Source of the DNA: Rhizophagus clarus
Taxonomy: Eukaryota > Glomeromycota > Glomeromycetes > Glomerales > Glomeraceae
NCBI GenBank assembly: GCA_015698045.1
Contig: BLAL01000206.1
Location: forward strand, 434,001-498,000
Length of the DNA stretch: 64,000 nt
Reading direction: 5' to 3'
Part shown: positions 46,551-57,131 of the stretch, piece by piece
Position numbering within the stretch: position 1 is the stretch's first letter
How the letters are laid out: each line of letters opens with the position of its first letter
Translations under genes and position numbers: made by a program
Notes under the pieces: generated by a model
What the model was told of the DNA's origin: nothing
The model's database searches: none
What the model saw: only the letters and a program-made list of their open reading frames with translations

Positions 46551-48726
46551 TAGAGTTTTAAAATGGTTTATAAATTAAATATTTTAAAACGACATTATTG
46601 AAAAAATCTAAAAAATCCGCTAATATATAATAAGCCAATTAGCAACCAATCGGTCATCAATCTGATATGGTCGATTGGTAACCTATTGATAACTGGTAAA
46701 TTCAACCGTACACCAATCAGTCATCAATCAGTCATATGACCAGTTGATAACCGATTTGGAATTTATACCTGATTGATGACCTATTGAAAGAATCAGTCAT
46801 CAATAGGTATCCAATCGGTTACCAATCAGTCACATGACCGATTGATGACCGATTTGACTCCATTCGACCTGTGCAGGTCTACGTAAATTCTTGAAGTTGG
46901 GGGTGGAATAACGGCACCAAGAAATTCTAACGTCATTCCATAGCTGTGGGTTATTTATGCGAGTGGAAACATGATCCCAAGTGTCAAAGTAACCTATCAG
47001 CTTTCTAGATCCATCAACTTCTTTAACTAATTTAAAGGATTTTATGCCACTGTCCAACAAAAATTGGTGGGGGCGTCCATTCGGGAATAAGGAGGCATCC
47101 GTCATGTCTTCTGGAAGATTGTACACGACAGCTTAGAACTTTTCTCGTTGTTTCCTTTCTGAAAGGTTCCAGGAAGCAGGAAACCATCGAACCGGAATTC
47201 CTCCCAGGTTGACAGTCCAGTCCCCTCCATTGTAGCATTTCAAGCACTCGTGGTCTGGAATCAGTCTAACCCTCGCAGATAAATACTTCTTGTGCACCCT
47301 AGTGCTGACTGATATGACCTTACCCCATCGTCCTAAATTGGCCAACAGAGTATAGTTATCCCATTTGGCCGGAATATCATAGACTACAAGATCCAGTAGT
47401 TGTGCTTGTTCTTGATCTTGAGGAATATACCCGGTAATAATAACATTTCCATTTTTCAACTTATTGTCTGTCTCTTTCTGTTTTAATTTCTTCCCATTGT
47501 CTATAGGAGTCGATTGCGGTTTAGAATCTCGCTTCAACTGCTGCTTATAGGGTGTGGAGGGGGGAGAAAGAATACTTTGATGAAAAGTAACCGTCCTTGA
47601 ACCAGAAGGTTTGGAGGGTGTGTACTCAGGAGATTCAGCGCTAAAAGTGGGCACTGTTTGTTCGTCCAGTCCAGAAGGAGTTTGAAGTTGCAAACCTTGC
47701 TTCTTCTCCTTACGGGCCTTCTTTTTAGCGTTCCTTTTCTGAGATTTGGTCAAGGGCGTGACAGGTACAGGTGTGACATTGCGTGGGGGTGTGGCGAGTA
47801 TTTCCTCGTCAAACAATTCTACCGAGTTTGTATCAGATCCATTAAAATTCATCGACGTGTCTGATTGGTGCATAGAATCCCCTAGATTTCTCATATCGGG
47901 CGTTTGTGTACTTGCAATTTCCAACGCTCGGCGAATTTCGGAATCCATGAGAAAAATTTCCCGTTGTTCGTCGTCCAAGAGAAAGATATTGAAGAGGGTA
48001 GCTAGAAAGTGAGCTATAAGGTGGGAACTGCCGACGTTGTCAAAGCGTTGTGCCAGGAGTTCCTGAGGGACTAGTTGGTCCCTATGTTTGTAAAGAAAAT
48101 CCCCTAAGACCCCGCGGGTCGTGGGTGTTAAGGAGCCAAAGAGAGGAACAATAGTACCGATGTGTAGCGCCAAAAAATCTACTATAACATTGTGAAAACG
48201 GTCAGAAGGTATACTCTTTAGAGCAGTAGTAGGGGTAACTTTGGTCGAAGAAGACGTTTCTGCTGTTTTTGGAGCTGGTTTACTTAGCAAAAATCCTTTC
48301 TTCATGATAAAAATAAAATTTTTTCTTCCGTGAAAAATTTGGTTCACAGATCTGCAGGAAAGAGTCCAATCAGCATTTATAAAATTATATCTAATCATTA
48401 AATATTTTTAATAATTATTTGATTAAAACTCTTAAACACTTTTCTTTAGAGATATAACAGAAATCAATTAATTTAATAGAAAGATAGGAGTTAATCTAAA
48501 AATCAGATTTTTATAATTGACAAATAGTTTAACTATTATGTTAATAAATTAAAGAAGGTAAAATTTGATTGGCCAATTATCTCATGATTTATAGAAATTT
48601 GCCAGTTTTTAGAATAATTTTAGAACTATCAAAAAATTGATAAAGATTATATATAATATAAATTTTATAGTTTAGCTAATCATGATAGTCAGGTTTAATT
48701 TAACTGAATTAAAAAATCAGTTATAT

Positions 48727-49439
48727 CAGGACTCTAAGTAATATATATAGAGGTAACAAGAAAAATCAAAATTTTATAATGGCTTTATACAAGGCTTTTT
48801 ATTAAGATGAATAAGTAAACTCAATATGTTACTTCACAAATTACCTGAAAATAAGTAATTTAATTATATAGCCTTATAATAATTTTTTATATTTTATATT
48901 TGTAAATCATTTATAAATTTCTTGTAAATCATTTCAGTAATTTTGTTTACTAATTAAATGATGTATCGACTGTACCATATAATTAATGTTCTAATAATAT
49001 TATTCTAACTAAAATATTTATCATAATATAAAATTTATGCTTTACAATAAAAGTTATTTTTTACTATATTTCCATGATGTCATGTTGATTATTTTATTAC
49101 TATATATTAATAATATCACATGCAAATCTACTTGCACATATGATGTTCATAACATAAATGAATATTTTTCTATTATTTTTAGTAGTTGTGTAATAAATTC
49201 TCAAATAGTATAATGATCTCATTTATTTTGATATTAAATATATCAAATTTATCCAAAAAATAAGCAATTGTAACATATAACTATCCAAAAATTTTATCAA
49301 AATTAAGCAAATTAAAAATATAACATTTCTAATAAATATCATTAATTTTATGCATATCTAACCTCTAATTATGGCAAAAATAGCATGTGATTACACAAAA
49401 TTTTTTGTTACCCCCCTATATATATTACTTGGGATCCTG
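48727..49439. mobile_element. Inverted-repeat element, 713 bp, duplication TTATAT
   Basis: CAGGACTCTAAGTAATATAT at 48727 is inverted at 49439 (ATATATTACTTGGGATCCTG), with inner GTAACAA/TTGTTAC also matching. Flanking TTATAT is at 48721-48726 and 49440-49445. No coding content. Superfamily unknown. Confidence 0.75.
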
Positions 49440-49549
49440 TTATATCAATTTTACTTTAAAGTTCTTTGAATAAAAGAATAATTAAATAAAAATAAATTTG
49501 ATATTTTATTATAATATACTTATTATAAATTTTTAAAATAATTATAAAT

Positions 49550-51580
49550 GAACTCTTTCCTGCAGATCTGTGAACCAAATTTTTCACAGAAGAAAAATAT
49601 TTTATTTTTGTCATGAAGAAAGGATTTTTGCTAACAAAACCAGCTCCGAAAACAGCATCAACGTCTTCTACGACCCAAGTTACCCCTACTTCTATTTTAA
49701 AGAGTATTCCTTTTAACCGTTTTCATGATGTTATAGTAGATTATATCTCAAGACTCATCAAAAGAAACCCAGAGACTCTCTTTGGCTTACTACTACACTC
49801 AGACCCTGACGCTATAGACGGGTTTCTTGACAAGTATGAGGACCAAGTTGTCCCTGAGGAAAAGCTGAAACAACATATTCCTGAATATCAGTGTTTTCCT
49901 TTCATAGCTCAATTTTTAGCTACTTTTCTCAATATCTTTCTCTTGAACGACGAACACCAGGAAATTTTTCTCATGGATTCCAAATTTCGCCGAGCGTTGG
50001 AAATTGCAAGTAAATAAACCCCCGATATGGAAAATCTTGGGGATCCTATGTACCAATCAGATACGTTGATGAATTTTGATGTTTATGATACAAATTCAAT
50101 AGGATCATTGGATGATGCGGATGACATTTTGGTCTCCACACCTCCACGTAATGTCACACCTATACCTGTCATGCCCTTGACCAAATCTCAGAAAAGGAGT
50201 GCTAAAAAAAAAGCCCGTAAGGAGAAACAAAAGTTGCAATTAAAGACTCCTTCTGGACTGGATGAACAAGTAGTGCCCACTTTTAGCACAGAATCTCCTG
50301 AGTATACACCCTCCAAACCTTCTGGTTCAAGGACGGTTACTTTTAATCAGAGTATTCTTTCTCCTCTTTCCACACCCTATAAGAAACAGTTGAAGCGAGA
50401 TTCCAAACCACAATCAACTCCTATAGACAATAGAAAGAAAATAAAACAGAATGAGATAGACAACTCCTTAAAAAATGGAAATGTTATCATCACTGGATAT
50501 ATTCCTCAGGATCATGAACAAGCACAGCTATTAGATCTTGTAGTCTATGATATTCCGGCCAAATGGGATAACTATACTTTGTTGGCCAATTTAGGACGAT
50601 GGGATAAGGTCATATCAGTCAGCACCAGGGTGCACAAGAAGTATTTATCTGCGAGGGTTAGACTGATTCCTGACCATAAGTGCTTGAAATACTACAACGG
50701 AGGGGATTGGACTGTCAACTTGGGAGGAATCCCTGTTCGATGGTTTCCTGCTTCCTGAAACCTTTCAGAAAGGAAATAACGAGAAAAGTTCTAAGCTGTC
50801 GTGTACAATCTTCCAGAAGACATAACAGATGCCTCCTTATTCCCAAATGGACGCCCTCACCAATTTTTGTTGGACAGTGGCATAAAATCCTTTAAAATAG
50901 TTAAAGAAGTTGATGGATCTAGAAAGCTGATAGGTTACTTTGACACTTGGGATCATGTTTCCACTCGCATAAATAACTCACAGCTTTGGAATGACGTTAG
51001 AATCTCTTGGTGCCGTTATTCTACCCCCAACTTCAAGAATTTACGTAGACCTGCTCGAATTAGCAATGCAGAGAAGTCTTTCAGGACACCCAAAGGGTCT
51101 AACTCTTCTTTTTCAGGTTTTAATACTAACAACCGCAAGAATGATCAAAATAAAACTCCTAAATCTGGACGTTCTACCAAGAAGATCGATCACTCAAGAA
51201 CCGCCCAATCTAAAAAGCCGGACGTGAAACATTTAATCACTGGACTGAAGGCATTATTAGAACATTATGTTTAGTTTAGTTGGGAGAGATAGATAGAAGA
51301 TTCCACACTAACTTCTTGTCATGCTTTGCATTCGCTTTACATGATGTTATTTTGTTTTATTAGATTATAGAATTTTTCTTTTTTCTTTTTCGTTTCCTTT
51401 TATACCTTGAACAATTCTATAACTAGACTTCCTATTATATTAAAGAGAATAGGCTAGGGATATAGTAGTTATGAGATAGTTTGTGACCCTAGTGTGGGGA
51501 ACGGGCTGGCTTTTACTTTCCTGATCTTTTGTAACCTTTTCTATCTTTTTTTAGAAATAAAAGCGTTTCTTTTAACTAAA

Positions 51581-51601
<21 letters not shown>
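49550..51601 (+). mobile_element. Full-length RRM-protein retroposon, copy C
   Basis: It begins GAACTCTTTCCTGCAGATCT and ends in a poly(A) run (51577-51601) with AATAAA at 51556-51561. Target duplication AATTATAAAT lies at 49540-49549 and 51602-51611. It is the uninterrupted version of copy A and so gives the empty site for the CACTA insertion. There is no reverse transcriptase and no intron, so it is a LINE-mobilised ORF1-only retroposon. Confidence 0.88.
49613..51274 (+). pseudogene. ORF1-like RRM protein gene of retroposon C
   Basis: The same protein as copy A: MKKGFLLTKPAPKTAS start, Lys-rich linker (PLTKSQKRSAKKKARK), first RRM-like fold (LDLVVYDIPAKWDNYTLL), second RRM-like fold (YNLPEDITDASLFPNG, GYFDTWDHVSTR), basic tail and LITGLKALLEHYV at 51274. 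In-frame stops: TAA 50015-50017, TGA 50756-50758 (Trp in copy A), TAA 50777-50779 and TAA 50792-50794; the last is shared with copy A. Between the private stops the reading frame is kept, so the copy is young. Confidence 0.75.
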
Positions 51602-51611
<10 letters not shown>

Positions 51612-51613
<2 letters not shown>

Positions 51614-53159
51614 ATAAAATTAGTTAAATTACTATAAATTATTATAAATTTCTTATATTTATAAAATAATTATGAATATCTAATATAAAAGTTATAAAAG
51701 ATTTGCATAAAATTATAAGTATTTTATTATTTCTAAAATTAATTAAATTTGCTAAAAATTAAATATTATATATAAATTATATATTAATTTACTAAAATTT
51801 AACTTATAATTTTTATTATTAACTGATAATTAATTATATTCATTAAAGTTTATTTATCATATGAAATTTTTTTTTTTAAAGATGAGCTGAATCCAACTGT
51901 ATAAAAATCAGATTACTAGATGTAAAGATTATTAACTTTGAATTTTAATATTATTGTTTACTATAAAAATCACATACTTATGATGTAATTTTGGCCATTT
52001 TGACTTTTAAAGAGATCCAAGTCAAAATCATTTCAAAATTTTTGAAGGTTAAAATTAATCAATTTCAGTTTCATATATAACAAAAGTTAATCATATTTTA
52101 CAAGTATTAGACTAATTATATTAAAATTTTTATTATAAGTAAATTTAACTACTAAATAATATTACTTAAGTAGAAAAAAGTGATTTTATTTAACCAAAGT
52201 GGTGAAATCATACTCTAAAATTGCAAAACAGTTTTTCGCAAAAAATTAATAATACAAAAATAACCAATATATCATAAATATTAAATTAATTATTATAAAA
52301 ATTTATATGCAAGTAGATTTGATATTGCTAAATAACTTTACTTAAGTATAAAAGATAATTTCATTTAATCAACTTATCAAAGTAATGTTATTATATCTAA
52401 TCTTAAAAAATTTGAAATATAAGTATTTTTGATACTGCTGAATAACTTTATTTAAATATAAAAAAGTAATTTTATTTGTCTAAAATTTATTTTATATACA
52501 AGTAAAATTAGTAAACAAAAAATAAAAATATAAAAATATTATTATAAAAATATAATTTTTTTTTATAAATATTTAAATATAATATTATATTTATAAAAAT
52601 TAAAATATGTAAAATCATATGCGCCGATCCTTAGAATTAGCTTAAATTAAGAATTTTTAATAAAAAATTAGTAAACAATGCAAAATATGATTACGTTACA
52701 CATTCATCTTATCAATCTTATGTAAAATAATCAGAAAATAAAAAAATTTTTTACAACTCATACTTAAAAATTAAAGTAATAATGACTTTTTATAATCCAA
52801 CAACTATTTTAAGAACCCATCACTTTTTACATCAGTTGCAAATAAAAGTTTTGTGAATACAATAGTAGTTATTTGCAGTTGTTAATGGTATTATTTATTC
52901 TCCAAAAACTTTTTCATGATGTAAAATAATTAAATAAGGCAGTAAGAATAACCAGATTTCGTATGAATTTGCTATAATATTTAAAGAATTTTGAAAATAA
53001 AGAAATAACCAAAATTTTCATTATCTTTTATTAATTTTTAATTTTAAAAATTTTGTTTTTAAAATATGAAAATAAAAAATCTTCCATTATATCATTTACT
53101 GATAATGATTTTAAAACTAACAATGATTTTAAAACTCATGCAGACTCCTCTTAGGGAAA
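51612..53159. other. AT-rich spacer, nothing identified
   Basis: Extremely AT-rich. No gene or defined repeat was seen. A small GC-richer patch lies at 52620-52640 (GCGCCGATCCTTAG). Confidence 0.35.
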
Positions 53160-53297
53160 TCACTTAACTGACATTGAAATCTCATGATATTTAAATTCAC
53201 CAGTATGAAAACTTTGCCTTTTAGATAGATGATCGTTATCACAGAACCTTGCGAATGCCGTAATCTCCTTGACCATATCATCATATATTCTTGACAT
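53160..53297 (-). CDS. Terminal exon-like small frame downstream of the microblock array
   Basis: The open frame of 45 codons plus stop on the minus strand begins MSRIYDDMVKEITAFARF and ends FKYHEISMSVK. Composition is coding-like (balanced charge, few repeats) and unlike the surrounding satellite. It lies directly after the first unit of the array, in the array's splice direction, where the normal donor (AAGGTAAG) is replaced by AAGGACAA. That unit would therefore run on into this exon. The upstream frame from that unit meets a stop, so the joining exon is not identified. Family unknown. Confidence 0.35.
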   Translation of the reverse strand: MSRIYDDMVKEITAFARFCDNDHLSKRQSFHTGEFKYHEISMSVK

Positions 53298-55250
53298 CAA
53301 TTGTCCTTAATTCCAAAAGTCTGATCATGCTTTTTATCTGGCAACACTACAAAAAAGAAAAAAATAAATAAATAAATAATTAATTAATTAAAAAAAAACA
53401 ATAAAAAAATTCACCCCAACTTTTCCTTACCTTAATTCCAGTAGTCTAGACATGCTTTTCGTCTGGCAACACTACAAAAAAGAAAAAAAAAATTACTAAT
53501 TAATTAATTAATTAAAAAAACCAACAAAAAACATCACTTCAACCCTCCCTTACCTTAATTCTAATAGTCTAGTCGTACTTTTCATCTGGTGAAACTACAA
53601 AAAAGAAAAAAAAATAATAATAATTAATTAATTAAATAAAAAAAAATAACAAAAAAAATCACCTTAACCCTTCCTTACCTTAATTCCAATAGTCTGGTCG
53701 TGCTTTTTATCTGGTAAAACTACGAAAAAGAAAAAAAAATAATAATAATTAATTAATTAAATAAAAAAAAAATAACGAAAAACATCTTCCCAACCCTCTC
53801 TTACCTTAATTCCAATAGTCTGGTCATGCTTTTCGTCTGGCAATACTACAAAAAAGAAAAAAAAATAATAATAATTAATTAATTAAATAAAAAAAAAATA
53901 ACGAAAAGTATCTTCCCAACATTTCCTTACCTTAATTGTACTTAATTCCAAAAGTCTTTTCGTTCTGCAACATTACAAAAAAGAAAAAAAAATAGTTAAT
54001 TAAATAAAAAAAAATTTGAAAAACACTACCCCAACCCTCCCTTACTTTAATTCCAATAGTCCGGTCATGCTTTTCATCTAGCAACACTACAAAAAAGAAA
54101 AAAATAATAATTAATTAATTAAATAAAAAAAAAACTGAAAAACACCACCCTAACCCTTCCTTACTTTAATTCCAATAGTCCAGTCATGCTTTTCATCTAG
54201 CAACACTATAAAAAAGAAAAAAAAAAAAGAATAATTAATTAAATAAAAAAAAAACTGAAAAACACTACCCCAACCCTCTCTTACCTTAATTCCAATAATT
54301 TGACCATGCTTTTCATCTGGCAATACTACAAAAAAAAAAAAAAATAATTAATTAAATAAAAAAAAAAACTGAAAAACACCACCCAACCCTTCCTTACCTT
54401 AATTCCAATAGTCTGGTGGTGCTTTTTGTCTGGCAACACTACAAAAAAGAAAAAAAAATAGCTAATTAATTAAATAAAAAAACCAACAAAAACACCTCCC
54501 AAACCCTCCCTTACCTTAATTCCAATAGTCCAGTCATGCTTTTCGTCTGGCAACACTACAAAAAAGAAAAAAAAATAATTAATTAAATAAAAAAACTAAC
54601 AAAAACACCTTCCAAACCCTCTTTTACCTTAATTCCAATAGTCTGGTCATGCTTTTCGTCTGGCAATACTACAAAAAAAAAAAAAAAATAATTAATTAAA
54701 TAAAAAAAAAAACTGAAAAACACTACCTCAACCCTTCCTTACCTTAATTCCAATAATCTGGTCATGCTTTTCATCTGGCAACACTATAAAAAAGAAAAAA
54801 AAAATAATTAATTAAATAAAAAAAAAACTGAAAAACACCACCCCAATCCTCCCTTACTTTAATTCCAATAGTCCGGTGGTGCTTTTTGTCTGGCAACACT
54901 ACAAAAAAGAAAAAAAAATAACTAATTAATTAAATAAAAAAACTAACAAAAACACCTTCTAAACCCTTCCTTACCTTAATTCCAATAGTCCAATTATGCT
55001 TTTCGTCTGGCAATACTACAAAAAAGAAAAAAAAATAATTAATTAAATAAAAAAAAACTGAAAAATACTACCCCAACCCTCCCTTACCTTAATTCCAATA
55101 GTCTGGTGGTGCTTTTTGTCTGGTAACACTACAAAAAAGAAAAAAAAAATAACTAATTAATTAAATAAAAAAAACCAACAAAAACACCTCCCAAACCCTT
55201 CTTTACCTTAATTCCAATAGTCTGGTCATGCTTTTCGTCTGGTGACATCA
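53298..55250 (-). other. 17-unit tandem array of 41-nt exon-like blocks
   Basis: Units of about 113-126 bp. On the minus strand each has a polypyrimidine tract, CTTTTTTGTAG, a 41-nt block (begins TGTTGCCAGAC, ends ATTGGAATTAAG), then GTAAGGG. Blocks start near 53309, 53431, 53551, 53676, 53805, 53930, 54046, 54164, 54283, 54400, 54515, 54628, 54743, 54857, 54974, 55088 and 55207. The 41-nt size is almost constant while A/T runs in the spacer vary. Unit 6 has extra bases, and several units have donor or branch changes. The middle of the block varies (CATGACC, CACCACC). Frame 3 of the block reads LPDEKHDQTIGIK; frames 1 and 2 are partly closed. Either a microexon gene or a splice-site-bearing minisatellite. 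Confidence 0.6.
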
Positions 55251-55749
55251 CAAAAAAAAAAAATTTTTTTTTCAAAATCGGATATTTGGATTATCTGATT
55301 AGATCAGCAAGTCACATGTGAGGCACTTATAGAATTTATCGCTGATAAAAAAACTGCTAGAGGCGCTATATTTTTTTTTTTACGCGTTTACCACTTGTTT
55401 ACCCAAATAATCAGATCATAATACTGGTTATATTGATTCAAAAACTGCATTTATCTCTTTTTTATATTAACTCATGAGATAAGCTTATTGTAAATGATAA
55501 GCAATATTACCTTTTATGTTATAGATAATTAACGCTAGTAGTTTTGTTCAGACTTAAGCTACTGTAGCAAAAGGAAATTTTTTTTTTAAAAAATAAAAAA
55601 TCATTTTTTTTTTTAACATTTTTTTTTTAAAATAAAATAATCAACTTTTTTTTTAACATTTTTTTTTAAAATAAAAAAATCATTTTTTTTAATTCTTTAG
55701 TTAATGGCATCACCTTTAGCTTTGGGATTAAGTGCTATAACAGATAAGT
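55251..55749. other. Region upstream of the microblock array
   Basis: 55290-55330 (GATTAGATCAGCAAGTCAC) is repeated inverted near 60080-60110, as the shared leader of the two arrays. 55575-55695 has three A/T-run repeats of about 31-36 bp. An ATG at 55704 starts a short plus frame (MASPLALGLSAITDK) followed by GTTTTTT and, after a CT-rich stretch, CTAG at about 55810. It could be a first exon, but phases do not join and it was not called a gene. Confidence 0.35.
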
Positions 55750-56740
55750 TTTTTTTTTTGCTTTTATTCTTTTTTCTTTTTCTCTTATTAACTTGTTCTT
55801 TTTTTCTAGGCGCGGCTGTTTTTAATTCTATTTCAGTGGAAATTCAAAGTGAGTTTTAATTCATTTTTTTGTTTTCTTTTCATTCTTTCTCTTGTTCTTT
55901 TACTAAATTTTCTATCTTTTTTAGATATGTATCATTTAAATAAAATTCAAGTAAGTCTTTTACGTCTCTTTCTCTTGTTATTTTATTTTTCTTTTAAGAT
56001 AATATTAACTGTTTTCTTTTTCTTTTTTCTATGGGTGGGTGTTCTGGCTTTTCTTTCATTTTTTTATTTCTCTTATTTTCATAGTTTCTTTATTTCTTTT
56101 TTTCATTGTTCCTTTCGTTTCTTTCCATGGTTCTTTTATTGATCTTTTATAGTTCCCTTTATTATTCCTTTCATTGATCTTTTGTTCCTTTTGTCATTGT
56201 TTCTTTCATTATCTTTTTGGTTTTTTTCATTGATTTTTGATTTCTTTCATTGCTTTTTTTCATTTCTTTAATTTATCTTTGGTTTCTTTTGTTGCTTTTT
56301 CCATTTCTTTCATTGATCATTGATTTCTTTCATTGCTTTTTTTATTTCTCTCATTACTCTTTGGCTTCTTTTGTTGCTTTTTTTCATTCCCTTTATTGAT
56401 TTTCATTCCTCCTTTGCTTCCTTTCATTCTCTTTTATTCCCCCTGTTTTATTTTCATTCGCTATTTGTTTTTTTCATTCCTTTTAATTCCATCTTCGTTT
56501 CTTTTATTTTTTTTTCATTCTCTTTATTCCTTTTCATTTCTCTTTTGTTTTTTCATTCATTTTTATTCTTTTTTTGTTTCATTCATTCCTTTTCACTATC
56601 CTTTATCTTTTTTGTTCCCTCTTCATTTCTCTTTGATTATCTTTGCTTCCCTTCATTCCTTTTCATTTATCTCTTCTTTCCTTTATTCTTCTGTTATTCT
56701 TTCTTACTGTATTTTCCATTCTTATATATTGCAGTGCATT
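55750..56740. repeat. Pyrimidine-rich tract of about 1 kb
   Basis: The plus strand is dominated by T and C with units such as TTTCATTGATTTCTTTCATTG, ending in CTTATATATTGCAG. A block at about 55923-55949 lies between TTTTTTAG and GTAAGT. The frames of 97-199 codons here are Phe/Ser/Leu low-complexity translations, not proteins. Confidence 0.7.
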
Positions 56741-57027
56741 TGCAATTAGTACAGAACTATAGCATTAATATTACAGTTAAAATTGTGCAATTGTGGTTCA
56801 ATTTTTTTATAAAATCATATATACATTGTGGTGTAATTTTTTTTCTTTTGATTAAATATAGTTTCTTTCATACAATTTTCTTTTATAGTGATATTAATTA
56901 TTATTCAACAAATTATTAAATGTAAAATTGTCTTTGTAATTATAGATTTTATAGATTGTAACGTTAAAGTTTTTTTCTTTTTTGTTTGACTAAATATCAT
57001 TACTATTATATTACCAGTTACGGTATA

Positions 57028-57131
57028 TTAAATCTAGCTAAAATTATGTTAAATCTAGCCAAAATTATATTAAATCTAGCTAAAATTATGTTAAATCTAG
57101 CCAAAATTATGTTAAATCTGGCCAAAATTAA
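57028..57131. repeat. 21-bp tandem repeat, five units
   Basis: The unit TTAAATCTAGCCAAAATTATG, with T/C and G/A variants, gives the heptad LNLAKIM in one plus frame (56986-57234) and a similar heptad on the other strand. The unit length is a multiple of three. No evidence that either frame is used. Confidence 0.8.

Larger units (their letters stand above)
42319..46873. mobile_element. Non-autonomous CACTA/CMC-type element full of satellites
   Basis: Ends CACAGGTCGAATGG (42319) and CCATTCGACCTGTG (46873) match the termini of the gene-bearing element at 834-10635. The 3-bp duplication CAG (42316-42318, 46874-46876) is proven by the uninterrupted copy at 51050-51060, which has a single CAG in GAGCAGGTCTAC. 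The interior has no transposase: an 11-bp array, about 750 bp of plain AT-rich DNA (43021-43780), a 57-bp satellite, and a right subterminal part (46620-46873) with repeated CCAATCGGTCATCAATC motifs. It was probably moved by a transposase of the 834-10635 type. Confidence 0.92.
42095..48305 (-). pseudogene. ORF1-like RRM protein gene of retroposon A
   Basis: Coding segments 48305-46874 and 42318-42095, separated by the CACTA insertion. It starts MKKGFLLSKPAPKTAE. It has an N-terminal alpha-helical part, a low-complexity linker with TPLTKSQKRNAKKKARK, a first RRM-like fold (LDLVVYDIPAKWDNYTLLAN...ISVSTRVHKK), a stop TAA at 47133-47135, a second RRM-like fold (VVYNLPEDMTDASLF...SFKLVKEVDGSRKLIGYF), and a basic tail ending LIAGLKALLEHYV. 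It probably binds RNA. The internal TAA is at the same codon as in copy C, so the source element already had it. The true start is the ATG at 48305; the open frame runs further upstream into flanking DNA. Confidence 0.75.
41754..48371 (-). mobile_element. Full-length RRM-protein retroposon, copy A, split by a CACTA element
   Basis: Inverted orientation: T38 (41754-41791), 3-prime untranslated region, coding sequence, and a conserved 5-prime leader ending near 48371 (ACTCTTTCCTGCAGATCTG on the coding strand). Target duplication AGCATTTATAAAA lies at 41741-41753 and 48372-48384. It is split at 42319-46873 by the CACTA-type element. It has no reverse transcriptase, so it is non-autonomous and presumably moved by a LINE, comparable to the mammalian ORF1-only HAL1 elements (analogy only). 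Confidence 0.85.

Noticed and set aside
47133-48398. 421-codon frame starting at 48398
   Set aside because: The first 31 codons come from the leader and flanking DNA beyond the target duplication; copy C supports the start at 48305.
53298-55250. CRISPR-like array (regular repeats)
   Set aside because: The whole unit repeats, with no unique spacers, and the genome is clearly eukaryotic.
56320-56919. 199-codon plus frame as a membrane protein
   Set aside because: Phe/Ser/Leu/Ile composition follows from the pyrimidine tract; no domain or start context.
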